The position numbers and the translations under genes were made by a program. Below the pieces are notes generated by a model. That model saw only the letters and a list, made by a program, of their open reading frames with translations, searched no databases and was not told the origin of the DNA. Positions 38,729 through 47,544 of a stretch of 64,000 nt of DNA are shown piece by piece. Source of the stretch: Alphaproteobacteria bacterium (GTDB taxonomy: Bacteria > Pseudomonadota > Alphaproteobacteria > Micropepsales > Micropepsaceae); contig JADHVO010000007.1 in NCBI GenBank assembly GCA_016783965.1, forward strand, positions 62,001 to 126,000. Direction: 5' to 3'. The stretch's first letter is position 1. The number at the start of each line of letters is the position of its first letter.

Positions 38729-38761
38729 GCGCGGGCCGCAGGTCGAAACCGCGGCCCGCGC
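38729..38761 (+). terminator. Strong intra-operon hairpin after the first diiron gene
   Basis: Perfect 11-bp stem GCGCGGGCCGC / GCGGCCCGCGC with an 11-base loop, then TTT. It may attenuate or stabilise the transcript between the diiron and ferredoxin genes rather than end transcription completely. Confidence 0.55.
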
Positions 38762-38784
38762 TTTCACATCTGAAACGGACACCA

Positions 38785-39108
38785 ATGCCCAAGATCAAAT
38801 ACATCGAGCACAACGGCAAGGAACATGTCGCGGACGTCCCCGAGGGCTGGTCCGTCATGGAAGGCGCCGTGAAGAACATGATCCCCGGAATCGACGCCGA
38901 CTGCGGCGGCGCCTGCGCCTGCGCCACCTGCCACGTCTTCGTCGACGATCCGGCGATGGCCGCGAAGATTCCGCCCAAGACCGACATGGAAGAGACCATG
39001 CTCGACTTCGCGCCGGAGATCGCGCCGAACAGCCGCCTCAGCTGTCAGATCAAGGTCACGAAAGAACTGGACGGTCTCGTCGTCCGCATGCCGCAAAGCC
39101 AGCACTAG
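38785..39108 (+). CDS. [2Fe-2S] ferredoxin, adrenodoxin/putidaredoxin type
   Basis: 107 residues. Cluster cysteines are Cys40, Cys46 and Cys49 in [14 protein letters not shown] and Cys87 in [10 protein letters not shown], the C-x5-C-x2-C...C spacing of P450-supporting ferredoxins. Acidic segments DDPAMAAK and [10 protein letters not shown] form the usual partner-binding surface. It should carry electrons to the two P450s encoded next. No ferredoxin reductase gene is in the window, so the reductase must be encoded elsewhere. Confidence 0.93.
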   Translation: MPKIKYIEHNGKEHVADVPEGWSVMEGAVKNMIPGIDADCGGACACATCHVFVDDPAMAAKIPPKTDMEETMLDFAPEIAPNSRLSCQIKVTKELDGLVVRMPQSQH

Positions 39109-39133
39109 GACTTTGTATCGGGAGGATAGCGCC

Positions 39134-40417
39134 ATGAATGTCGCGGTTGGAACCCAGGAACAGGCCCGCAACGATGCCTATTCTCTGCCGCTGGAAAAGA
39201 TCGACCCGGCCAACGCCGATCGCTTCCAGAACGACACGATCTGGCCCTACTTCGAGCGCCTGCGCAGGGAAGCGCCCATCCACTACACCGCCGACAGCGC
39301 CTACGGCCCGTACTGGTCGGTGACGAAGTGGAACGACATCATGGCGGTGGACACCAACCACGAGGTGTTCTCCTCCGCCGACGGCATCGTCCTCGCCACG
39401 CTCGAATCCATCCGCGAGAACGAGAAGATCCGCGGGCCGCGCGACCGCAATGCCGGCGGCTTTATCTCGATGGACCCGCCGCACCATGGGCCCAAGCGCA
39501 AGACGGTCACACCGGTGGTCGCGCCAGACAATCTCGCCCGCATGGCGCCGCAGGTGCGCGAGCGCGCCGGTCTGATTCTCGACTCGCTCCCCATAGGGCA
39601 GGAGTTCGACTGGGTCGACAGGGTGTCGAAGGAGCTGACGGCGATGACGCTCGCCACTCTGTTCGACTTCCCGTTCGAGGACCGGCGCAAGCTGACCTAC
39701 TGGTCCGACATGTTCACCAACGCGCCGGGCCACGGTCCCGCGAGGAGCTGGGCGCACAAGAAGGAAGCGGCCGACGAGTGCTTCGGCGCTTTCGCCGATC
39801 TGTGGAACCAGCGCGTCAACGCCGAGCCGAGCTTCGACATGATCTCGATGCTGGCGCACAGCCCGGCGACCCGGAACATGGACCCGCGCGAGTACCAGGG
39901 CCACGTCGTGCTGCTCATCATCGGCGGCAACGACACCACCCGCAACACGATCAGCGGCAGCGTCTATGCGCTGAACAGGTTCCCGGAACAGTACGCGAAG
40001 CTGCGTGCCAACAACGGCCTCGTCACGTCGATGGTGTCTGAGACGATCCGCTGGCAGACGCCGCTGGCGCACATGCGCCGCACCGCTCTGCGCGACTTCG
40101 ATCTGAAGGGCCACAAGATCAAGGAAGGCGACAAGGTCGTGATGTGGTACGTCTCGGGCAACCGCGACGAAGATGTCATCGCCGATCCGAACGCTTACAT
40201 CATCGACCGCGAGCGGCCGCGCCAGCACCTGTCGTTCGGCTTCGGCATCCATCGCTGCGTCGGCAATCGCATCGCGGAACTCCAGCTCCAGATCATCTGG
40301 GAAGAGATCATGAAGCGCTTCCCCGACATCCGGGTGGCGGGCGAGCCGACACGCACGCACTCCTCTTTCGTCAAAGGCTATGAGACGCTGCCGGTCGTCA
40401 TTCCGGCGCGCAACTGA
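39134..40417 (+). CDS. Cytochrome P450, CYP153 type (copy A)
   Basis: 427 residues. Landmarks: FISMDPPHHGPKRK (C-helix), I-helix oxygen-activation motif GGNDTTRN (264-271), ExxR in SETIRWQTPLAHMRRT, and the heme-binding loop FGFGIHRCVGNR with Cys375. The sequence is that of the CYP153 family, soluble bacterial P450s known to hydroxylate the terminal carbon of alkanes, fatty acids and related chains. The start at ATG 39134 has GGAGGA upstream. The start of copy B follows 8 bp after its stop. Confidence 0.93.
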   Translation: MNVAVGTQEQARNDAYSLPLEKIDPANADRFQNDTIWPYFERLRREAPIHYTADSAYGPYWSVTKWNDIMAVDTNHEVFSSADGIVLATLESIRENEKIRGPRDRNAGGFISMDPPHHGPKRKTVTPVVAPDNLARMAPQVRERAGLILDSLPIGQEFDWVDRVSKELTAMTLATLFDFPFEDRRKLTYWSDMFTNAPGHGPARSWAHKKEAADECFGAFADLWNQRVNAEPSFDMISMLAHSPATRNMDPREYQGHVVLLIIGGNDTTRNTISGSVYALNRFPEQYAKLRANNGLVTSMVSETIRWQTPLAHMRRTALRDFDLKGHKIKEGDKVVMWYVSGNRDEDVIADPNAYIIDRERPRQHLSFGFGIHRCVGNRIAELQLQIIWEEIMKRFPDIRVAGEPTRTHSSFVKGYETLPVVIPARN

Positions 40418-40425
40418 GGTCAGCC

Positions 40426-41697
40426 ATGAACATTGCCGTCCTGAAGGAAGACATCAACGCCGCCCGCGACGCCGCCTACGCGCTGCCGCTCGACCAGATC
40501 AACGTCGCCCAGCCCATCCTGTTCCAGCAGAACGCGATGTGGCCCTACTTCGAGCGCCTGCGCCGGGAAGACCCGGTCCACTACTGCGCCCAAAGCGAGT
40601 TCGGCCCCTACTGGTCGATCACCAGGTACAACGACATCATGGCGGTCGATACCAACCATCAGGTGTTCTCGTCGGACTTCATGCTGGGCGGCATAACCAT
40701 CGGCGGCGGCCAGGCGAACGTCGATCCGCTGCCTATGTTCATCGCGATGGACCCTCCCAAGCACGATATCCAGCGCAAAGTCGTCACGCCGGTCGTGTCC
40801 CCCGCGAACCTGCAATATCTCGCGCCGCTGATCCGCGAGCGCGCCGCCAGGATCCTCGACGGCCTGCCGATCGGCGAGCCTTTCGACTGGGTCGACAAGG
40901 TCTCGATTGAACTCACCGCGATGACGCTCGCCACCCTGTTCGATCTGCCGCAGGAAGAACGCCGCAAGCTCGCCTATTGGTCCGACGTCGTGACCGCAGC
41001 GCCCGGCCAAGGCCTGATCGATACGATCGAGCAGAAGATGCAGGTGTTCCAGGAATATCACGCCCGCTTCACTGAGCTGTGGAACGAGCGCGTCAACGCC
41101 ACCGAGGTAAGGGGCGACCTGATCTCCATGCTCGCGCACAATCCGGCGACGCGGAACATGGAGCCGCGCGAGTACTTCGGCAACGTGGTGCTGCTCACCG
41201 TCGGCGGCAACGACACCACGCGCAACACCATCACCGGCTCGGTATTGGCGCTGAACCAGAACCCGGACCAGTACGACAAGCTGCGGGCCAATCCGGACCT
41301 GATCACGTCGATGGTGTCGGAGACGATCCGCTGGCAAACGCCGCTCGCGCACATGCGCCGCACGGCCAAGGAAGACATCGAGTTCCAGGGCAAGAAGATC
41401 AGGAAGGGCGACAAGGTCGTCATGTGGTACGTCTCGGGCAACCGCGACGACACCGTGATCGAGCGCCCGAACGACTACATCATCGACCGCGAGAATCCGC
41501 GCCGCCACATCTCGTTCGGCTTCGGCATCCACCGCTGCGTCGGCAACCGCCTGGCCGAACTCCAGCTCCAGATCATCTGGGAAGAAATCATGAAGCGCTT
41601 CCCGGTGATCGAGGTGGTGGCGGAGCCGAAGCGCAGCTACTCCACCTTCGTGAAGGGGTATGAGCGGCTGATGGTGGTTATCCCCAAGCGGGCATGA
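40426..41697 (+). CDS. Cytochrome P450, CYP153 type (copy B)
   Basis: 423 residues. Same landmarks as copy A: FIAMDPPKHDIQRKVV, GGNDTTRN, SETIRWQTPLAHMRRT and FGFGIHRCVGNR with Cys371. The region before the C-helix differs from copy A (DFMLGGITIGGGQANVDPLP versus a charged segment), which in CYP153 lies near the substrate entrance, so the two may differ in chain preference. Tandem with copy A and downstream of the ferredoxin gene. Confidence 0.93.
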   Translation: MNIAVLKEDINAARDAAYALPLDQINVAQPILFQQNAMWPYFERLRREDPVHYCAQSEFGPYWSITRYNDIMAVDTNHQVFSSDFMLGGITIGGGQANVDPLPMFIAMDPPKHDIQRKVVTPVVSPANLQYLAPLIRERAARILDGLPIGEPFDWVDKVSIELTAMTLATLFDLPQEERRKLAYWSDVVTAAPGQGLIDTIEQKMQVFQEYHARFTELWNERVNATEVRGDLISMLAHNPATRNMEPREYFGNVVLLTVGGNDTTRNTITGSVLALNQNPDQYDKLRANPDLITSMVSETIRWQTPLAHMRRTAKEDIEFQGKKIRKGDKVVMWYVSGNRDDTVIERPNDYIIDRENPRRHISFGFGIHRCVGNRLAELQLQIIWEEIMKRFPVIEVVAEPKRSYSTFVKGYERLMVVIPKRA

Positions 41698-41701
41698 AGT
41701 C

Positions 41702-42760
41702 ATGCAGCCCATCGACCTGACCTCCGTCGAGCATCTGCTGGAAGGTCATGTCGATGTGCGCCGGCGTCCCGGCAGCATCCAGCCGCTGCGCTATCCGGCG
41801 GCCGAGCACGAATACTACGACGTCTTCACGCGCTGGGTCGCTTCGACGCCCGCAGGCGTGCGCCTGCGTTTGCGCACGGACTCTTCGGTGCTTCAACTGA
41901 AGGTGCGCCAGCGCGCGGCCGCCTTCAACGACGCGCCGCGGGCGGCTGTCTGGCGCGTCTTCGTCGACGGTGATCCTCATGGCGAAGGTGCCGTCAGCGG
42001 CGGCGCATACCTGAAGGCCGACGGCTCGCTCCAGGGCGACGAACGCGCCGCGGTGAAGATCGAACTGCCGCGCTCCGACAACGAGGTGGAGGTCTGGCTG
42101 CCCCAGACCGCCACCGTCTCGATCGACGAGGTCGCCATCGCCGACGGTGCGCACTGGGCGCCGTGGCCGGATCATCGCCGGCGCCTCGTCTTCCACGGCA
42201 GTTCGATCACGCATTGCATGGAAGCGAACACCGCCGCCGGGGCCTGGCCGGCCGTCGCCGCGCGCCTCGCCGACCTGAACCACATCAACCTCGGCTGGGC
42301 CGGCTCCTGCCTGCTCTCCGGTCTTGCGGCCCGCATCATCCGCGACCAGAAGGCCGACGGCATTATCCTGAAGCTTGGCATCAACGTGCACGGCGAGGGT
42401 CTGCTCAAGGAGCGCACCTTCCTCGACAGCGCCCACAGCATGCTTTCGATCATCCGTGAGAAGCACGCAGCCACGCCGATCGTTGTGGTCTCGCCGATCT
42501 GGTCGCCGCCCCGCGAGGATGCCGGCGGCCAGGGCGGCCCATCGCTCAAGCGCATGCGCGAGCTGCTGCAAACCGTGGTCGCCGCGCGCCAGAAGAGCGG
42601 CGACGACCGCATCCGCTATCTCTGCGGCCTGGACCTGTTCGGTCCCGGGGACCGCGCCGACCTTCCGGACGAACTGCACCCGAACGCCGCCGGCTACGCC
42701 CGCATGGGTGAGCGGTTCCATAAATTGATGCTCGGCAGGGATGGCTTCCTGCTGGGTTGA
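41702..42760 (+). CDS. SGNH/GDSL-type hydrolase with N-terminal beta domain
   Basis: 352 residues. The C-terminal part is an SGNH hydrolase: FHGSSITHCMEA with the nucleophile Ser, LGWAGSCLL (block II Gly), KLGINVHGEG (block III Asn), and LPDELHPNAAGYARMG with the Asp-His pair. The N-terminal 155 residues are beta-rich and resemble the jelly-roll domain that precedes some carbohydrate esterases. No signal peptide is seen. It could remove an ester from the substrate or product of the P450s. It follows copy B by 4 bp. Confidence 0.82.
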   Translation: MQPIDLTSVEHLLEGHVDVRRRPGSIQPLRYPAAEHEYYDVFTRWVASTPAGVRLRLRTDSSVLQLKVRQRAAAFNDAPRAAVWRVFVDGDPHGEGAVSGGAYLKADGSLQGDERAAVKIELPRSDNEVEVWLPQTATVSIDEVAIADGAHWAPWPDHRRRLVFHGSSITHCMEANTAAGAWPAVAARLADLNHINLGWAGSCLLSGLAARIIRDQKADGIILKLGINVHGEGLLKERTFLDSAHSMLSIIREKHAATPIVVVSPIWSPPREDAGGQGGPSLKRMRELLQTVVAARQKSGDDRIRYLCGLDLFGPGDRADLPDELHPNAAGYARMGERFHKLMLGRDGFLLG

Positions 42761-42794
42761 ACACGCCATACAATAAGACGAACGGGAGAACGTC

Positions 42795-43919
42795 ATGGCC
42801 GACACCAACATCACCAAAGACCAGATGTACGGCGCGGTCGCGCCCAACGATTTCGAGTCGATGATCGAGCTCGACCGCTACGAACAGCGTTCGACCGCTT
42901 TCGACAAGATCATCTCCGCCACCCACGACCATTTCTGGGATCCGCTCGACAAGAAGTACATCGACTTCGACGAGCCGTTCGATCTCGAGAACGAGCCGAT
43001 GATGCCGGAAGACATGCAGCCGATGCTGAAGCTTCCCTACATCGCCGGGAAGCTGACGGACCCGAAGGAACGCATCCGCTTCATCAACTACATGCAGCTG
43101 TGGAATTTCTCCTCCATCCTGCACGGCGAGCAGGGCGCGTTGAATCTTTCGGCATCGCTCTGTCACGTGCTGAAGGACCAGGGCGCACAGGAATACGCCG
43201 CCAACCAGACCCGCGAGGAAGCGCGCCACGTCACGGCGTTCGCGAAGTACATCAAATCGCGCTGGGGCCGCCCGGTGCCCTGCGGTGCCGCGCTCAAGGC
43301 GCTCCTGATCGAGATCATCGAGAGCCCGGCCGTCTACAAGAAGATCATCGGCATGCAGATGCTGGTCGAAGGCCTCGCCATGGGCGCCTTCGCCAACGGC
43401 TTCCGCTACAACTGCGATCCGGTCGCGAAGAAGCTGTTCCAGCTCGTGATGACGGACGAGGCGTTCCACCACAAGTTCGGCAAGATCTGGGCCGACCGCA
43501 CGATCCCCAAGCTGACCGAAAGCGAGCGCAACATGGTGGAGGACTGGGCCGCCCACTGTGCGCAGTCGCTTCTCTTCAACAACGGCTCGCCGCAGCAGCA
43601 ACAGGTGATCTACAGCGAGTTCGGTCTCGATCCTGAGCGCGTGATCGCCGACATCATGGAGCGCCGCAAGAGCCGCGACCCGCAGCGCCGCTTCAAGGGT
43701 GAGACCAACATTTTCCGCGTCCTCATCAAGACGCTGCTGAACGCCGGCCTGATCACCGACCGCACCCGCGGGTTCTATGCCATGTACATCGACATGGACG
43801 AGCTCCAGGCCGAAGGCACGCGCATGGTCGGCGACGACATCGCGGAAGAGGGCATCCGGTACCTCCAGGCGATCAACTTCAAGGACCAGGGCCGCACGGT
43901 CTCGATCGCCGCGGAATAG
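42795..43919 (+). CDS. Ferritin-like diiron protein (paralogue 2 of the CYP153 cluster)
   Basis: 374 residues, colinear with the product of the gene at 37585: all six predicted iron ligands (Glu112, Glu142, His145, Glu192, Glu222, His225) are kept. Residues 1-63 and 99-160 are nearly identical to the paralogue, while 64-98 differ strongly (LENEPMMPEDMQPMLKLPY here). As ligands, surroundings and length are kept, both copies are expected to be active. The divergent stretch may set substrate or partner choice. A good GGGAGAA ribosome-binding site precedes ATG 42795. Confidence 0.82.
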   Translation: MADTNITKDQMYGAVAPNDFESMIELDRYEQRSTAFDKIISATHDHFWDPLDKKYIDFDEPFDLENEPMMPEDMQPMLKLPYIAGKLTDPKERIRFINYMQLWNFSSILHGEQGALNLSASLCHVLKDQGAQEYAANQTREEARHVTAFAKYIKSRWGRPVPCGAALKALLIEIIESPAVYKKIIGMQMLVEGLAMGAFANGFRYNCDPVAKKLFQLVMTDEAFHHKFGKIWADRTIPKLTESERNMVEDWAAHCAQSLLFNNGSPQQQQVIYSEFGLDPERVIADIMERRKSRDPQRRFKGETNIFRVLIKTLLNAGLITDRTRGFYAMYIDMDELQAEGTRMVGDDIAEEGIRYLQAINFKDQGRTVSIAAE

Positions 43920-43937
43920 TCGGGACAACGGGCATTG

Positions 43938-44813
43938 ATGAAACTCGGCGGCACATTCACTTTTCCCGGCACATCGATGACGGTGAACCGCATCGGTTAT
44001 GGCGCGATGCAGCTCCCGGGTCCGGGTGTCTACGGGCCCCCGAAGGACCACGCGACGGCAATTGCCGTGCTGCGCGAGGCCATCAGACTTGGCATCAACC
44101 ACATCGACACCAGCGACTTCTATGGCCCGCATGTCGCCAACCACCTGATCCGCGAGGCGCTGCATCCTTATCCGGATGATCTCGTCATCGTCACAAAGAT
44201 CGGTGGAAAGCGCGGCGCAGACAAATCCTGGAACCCGGCCTATTCGAAGGACGAGCTTATCAGCGCCGTCCATGACAATCTGCGGCACCTGAAGGTCGAC
44301 GCCATTGACGTCGTGAACCTCCGTCTCGGCGCCGGCCATGGTGCGGGCGTGCCGCCCTTCGAGGAGATGATGGAAACCGTCATCGACCTCAAGAGTCGGG
44401 GGCACATCAAGCACATCGGCCTCTCCAACGTGACGCCCGCGGAGTTTGCCAGGGGAAAGGCGATGACGCGCATCGTCTGCGTGCAGAACTGGTACAACGT
44501 CGCCAGGCGCGACGACGACGCTTTCATCGACGATCTCGTGAAACAGGGCGTTGCCTATGTTCCGTTCTTTCCGGTCGGCGGCTTCATGCCGCTCCAGTCC
44601 GATATACTTGCGAGAGTCGCCGCCCAGGTTGGCGCCACTGACCGGCAGGTCGCTCAAGCATGGCTGCTCCAGCGCGCGCCCAACATGCTGTTGATTACTG
44701 GAACCTCCTCTCTCGTGCACCTGGCCGAAAATGCTTCTGTTGCCGGCATAAACCTGCCGCCGGACGCCATCGCGGCGCTGAATTCCATCGCCCAGCCGAC
44801 ACCCGCCCACTAG
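43938..44813 (+). CDS. Aldo/keto reductase (YdbC/PdxI-like)
   Basis: 291 residues. Catalytic Asp/Tyr are in HIDTSDFYGPH and the Lys in VIVTKIGGKR. The usual catalytic-His strand reads IDVVNLRLG, lacking His as in the YdbC-type branch (PdxI pyridoxal reductase). Nucleotide-binding segments ITGTSSLVHLAENA fit NADP. It could reduce an aldehyde or ketone made by the cluster or work in reverse on alcohols. It is the last gene of the rightward cluster and starts 18 bp after the second diiron gene. Confidence 0.87.
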   Translation: MKLGGTFTFPGTSMTVNRIGYGAMQLPGPGVYGPPKDHATAIAVLREAIRLGINHIDTSDFYGPHVANHLIREALHPYPDDLVIVTKIGGKRGADKSWNPAYSKDELISAVHDNLRHLKVDAIDVVNLRLGAGHGAGVPPFEEMMETVIDLKSRGHIKHIGLSNVTPAEFARGKAMTRIVCVQNWYNVARRDDDAFIDDLVKQGVAYVPFFPVGGFMPLQSDILARVAAQVGATDRQVAQAWLLQRAPNMLLITGTSSLVHLAENASVAGINLPPDAIAALNSIAQPTPAH

Positions 44814-44947
44814 GGGCGGCGCGCGAACAGGCGTATGCTTGCTTGCATCGAAGGTTGCGAGGGCACTCGTGACCGACGGCGCGAGTTGGGCCGCCTGGCC
44901 ACGGGCGTTTACCGCCCTCGGACCGCAAAAGGTTCGGGAGATTCGTC

Positions 44948-45871
44948 ATGACCATCAGGAATCCCATCGAGTGGACGGGCGCGCAATTCGTGAGCGCCGC
45001 GCACGCGCTCAGCTCCGCCCACCACTCGCTGCAACACGTGCAGGACACCATCCATTCGCCGCCGCTCAGGGTACGTCACATCACCATCGCCGACGTCCGC
45101 GATGCGCTACGCAAGGGCTTCGAGGATTTCGAGGCGTACCGCAGCGACGTGCTGTTCGTGGGCATCGTCTATGCGGTCGTCGGCCTCATATTGGCGCGCG
45201 TGATTTTCCGCACCGACCTGATCCCGCTCCTGTTCCCGCTGGCCTCGGGCTTCGCCCTCATCGGGCCCTTTGCGGCTGTCGGACTATACGAGATGAGCCG
45301 CCTGCGGGAGCAGGGTGTCGAGGCCAACTGGTCGAACGGCTTTGACGTGTTCAGGGCGCCCGCGCTTGGCGCCATCATGGTGCTCGGCGGGCTGCTGATC
45401 GCCACGTTCCTCGCCTGGATGGTGGCGGCGTGGCTGATCTACCTGAACACCTTCGGCGATGCGCCGATCGACTCGCTGCCGCAGTTCATCCACGACGTAT
45501 TTCGCACCCAAGGCGGCCAGTCGATGATCGTCGTCGGGGTCGGGGTCGGTGCGCTGTTTGCGCTGTTCGCGATGGTCATCAGCATCATCTCGTTCCCCCT
45601 GCTGATCGACCGTGATGTTGGGCTCGACACGGCCATCGCCACCTCGATCCGCGCCGTGACGGCCAATCCCGGGCCGATGGTCGTCTGGGGGCTGATCGTG
45701 ACGGCCGCGCTGGTGGTCGGCTCGCTGCCGCTCTTCGTCGGCCTGGTCGTGGTCATCCCGGTGCTCGGCCATGCCACTTGGCATCTCTATCGCAAGATCG
45801 TGCCACGCGACGGCGAGAGCATGCTTGGGCAGCGCCAACGCATGGCGTCCGGCTTCGACGACGTGCATTAG
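44948..45871 (+). CDS. DUF2189 integral membrane protein
   Basis: 307 residues with about six membrane helices after a soluble N-terminal 70 residues. The conserved segment ADVRDALRKGFEDFEAYRSD before the first helix and the central GLYEMSRLREQG motif are those of the DUF2189 family, often annotated near cytochrome c oxidase but without a known function. Transcription appears to end at the hairpin between it and the convergent hemE gene. Confidence 0.85.
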   Translation: MTIRNPIEWTGAQFVSAAHALSSAHHSLQHVQDTIHSPPLRVRHITIADVRDALRKGFEDFEAYRSDVLFVGIVYAVVGLILARVIFRTDLIPLLFPLASGFALIGPFAAVGLYEMSRLREQGVEANWSNGFDVFRAPALGAIMVLGGLLIATFLAWMVAAWLIYLNTFGDAPIDSLPQFIHDVFRTQGGQSMIVVGVGVGALFALFAMVISIISFPLLIDRDVGLDTAIATSIRAVTANPGPMVVWGLIVTAALVVGSLPLFVGLVVVIPVLGHATWHLYRKIVPRDGESMLGQRQRMASGFDDVH

Positions 45872-45884
45872 GCGTGAAGGGAAT

Positions 45885-45915
45885 ACGGCCGGTTGGCCCC
45901 ACGGGCCGTTTCTTT
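45885..45915. terminator. Terminator hairpin between DUF2189 gene and hemE
   Basis: ACGGCC / GGCCGT stem with a 13-base loop followed by TTTCTTT on the plus strand; on the minus strand it lies just past the hemE stop. It may serve both convergent genes. Confidence 0.6.
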
Positions 45916-46928
45916 CAGCCTTTGACCACTTCGACCAGGCGGGCGATGTGCTCTGGCGGCGTGTGCTGAAGCACGCCGTGCCCAAGATTGAAGATGAAGG
46001 GCCTGCCCTTCATCGACGCCAGGATGCGGCGCGCCTCGGCTTCCATCGGCGCGCCGCCGACCATCAGCAGCATGGGATCGAGATTGCCCTGTGGCACGAC
46101 GCCGGGCGGCAAGATGACAGAGGCCATATCGGTCATGTGATCGATCGCCACGGCATCGACGCCCGTCTCTGCCGCGTAACGCGCGACATGCGAACCCGCG
46201 CCCCGCGGCAAGCCGATGATCGGGATGTTGGGATGCTTGGCCTTCACGGCCTTCACGATCCGCGCTGTCGGCGCAATTACTGCTACGTCGAACAGCGGCG
46301 CCGGCACCGCGCCGGCCCAGCTATCGAAGATCTTGAGCGCTTCGGCGCCGGCCTCCGCCTGGGCATTGAGATAGGCCGCCGTACTGTCCACCAACAGGTC
46401 CATGATCGAAGCGAACAACTTGGGTTCGCTCCACAGCATGCGACGGCAATTCTCGTACTCCGTCTTGCCGCGGCCTTCGATCATGTAGGTCGCAACCGTC
46501 CACGGCGCGCCCGCGAAGCCGATCAGCGTGACTTCAGGCGGCAGCGCCGCGCGCACGCCTTTGACCGTCTGCATGACCGGCGCCAGGATGTCCGCCGCGC
46601 GCGCGTCCGACAGCTTGGCCAGGCCGGCGGCATCGCGGATCGGCTCCAGCTGCGGCCCTTCGCCTGCGAGAAATTCGAGCTTCTGGCCGAGTGCATGCGG
46701 CACCAGCAGGATGTCCGCGAACAGGATGGCGCCATCCATGCCGAACCGGCGGATTGGCTGGAGCGTCACCTCCACCGCCAGCTCCGGATTCAGCGCAAGG
46801 TCTACGAAGCTCTTTGCCTTGGTCCGCAGGGCGCGATATTCGGGCAGGTAGCGCCCGGCCTGGCGCATCAGCCAGATCGGAGGCCGGGGCAGGGCCTCGC
46901 CGCGCAGGGCTTTGAGAAGGGGTTTCAT
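45915..46928 (-). CDS. hemE: Uroporphyrinogen decarboxylase
   Basis: 337 residues. The family signature PIWLMRQAGRYLPEYRALR, then IGFAGAPWTVATYMIEG and the C-terminal FNLGHGVLQHTPPEH are all present. It converts uroporphyrinogen III to coproporphyrinogen III in heme synthesis. An upstream in-frame Met would add seven residues; MKPLLKALRGE at 46928 is the usual beginning. The heme pathway matters here because the neighbouring cluster needs P450 heme, but the gene is on the opposite strand and probably independent. Confidence 0.95.
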   Translation of the reverse strand: MKPLLKALRGEALPRPPIWLMRQAGRYLPEYRALRTKAKSFVDLALNPELAVEVTLQPIRRFGMDGAILFADILLVPHALGQKLEFLAGEGPQLEPIRDAAGLAKLSDARAADILAPVMQTVKGVRAALPPEVTLIGFAGAPWTVATYMIEGRGKTEYENCRRMLWSEPKLFASIMDLLVDSTAAYLNAQAEAGAEALKIFDSWAGAVPAPLFDVAVIAPTARIVKAVKAKHPNIPIIGLPRGAGSHVARYAAETGVDAVAIDHMTDMASVILPPGVVPQGNLDPMLLMVGGAPMEAEARRILASMKGRPFIFNLGHGVLQHTPPEHIARLVEVVKG

Positions 46929-47040
46929 GGGCCGGGCGAGTGCTAACAAGCATGTGCAGGGGCGTCAACGCGGTTGCGCCATATTGATCCGCCACACTGG
47001 CGGTGCGACCGTTCCTCATTTGAAGCAAGGGGATTTTTTC

Positions 47041-47541
47041 ATGTTTCGATTCGTGACGCTTGCGTCTGCATTGTTGATCGGCACGGCCGCCCTCGGCGCG
47101 GCTGCGCCGCAAGGCCCTCTCGATACCGTCAAGGCGCTCTATGCCGCCGATGCGCCGTTCTACAAGAACACCGGCGAGGGTGTCATGGGTGACGACAAGG
47201 CCCGTGCGCGCTTTTTCTCCAAAGCCGTGCTGGCCGCGCTGAAGAAGGACGAAGCGGACGCCAACAAGCGCGGCGAGCCGCCGACCATCGAAGGCGACCC
47301 CTTCACAGACTCGCAGGAGCCGGGCACCAGGGATTTCAAGTACACACTGGTCTCGGCGACCGCGAACAAGGCGGTGGTGCGCGCGAATTTCGACCGCGGC
47401 GGTGGCAGCGGCCGCGAGGACGTCACCTATTCGCTCATACTGGAGGCCGGCCAGTGGCGCGTCGACGACATCGCCTACAAGCGGATAAGCGATCCCGTCG
47501 GTCCGGAGGAGAACCTGAGAAAGACACTGGGAATGAAATAG
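47041..47541 (+). CDS. Exported protein with DUF3828-like domain
   Basis: 166 residues. A signal peptide of about 20 residues (MFRFVTLASALLIGTAALGA) is followed by a small alpha/beta domain: FFSKAVLAALKKDEADANK, GDPFTDSQ, YTLVSATANKAVVRANFDRG and QWRVDDIAYKR. The pattern resembles secreted NTF2-like DUF3828 proteins of unknown function. It is divergent from hemE and lies 3 bp before an SDR gene, so the two are probably co-transcribed. Confidence 0.7.
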   Translation: MFRFVTLASALLIGTAALGAAAPQGPLDTVKALYAADAPFYKNTGEGVMGDDKARARFFSKAVLAALKKDEADANKRGEPPTIEGDPFTDSQEPGTRDFKYTLVSATANKAVVRANFDRGGGSGREDVTYSLILEAGQWRVDDIAYKRISDPVGPEENLRKTLGMK

Positions 47542-47544
47542 GGC

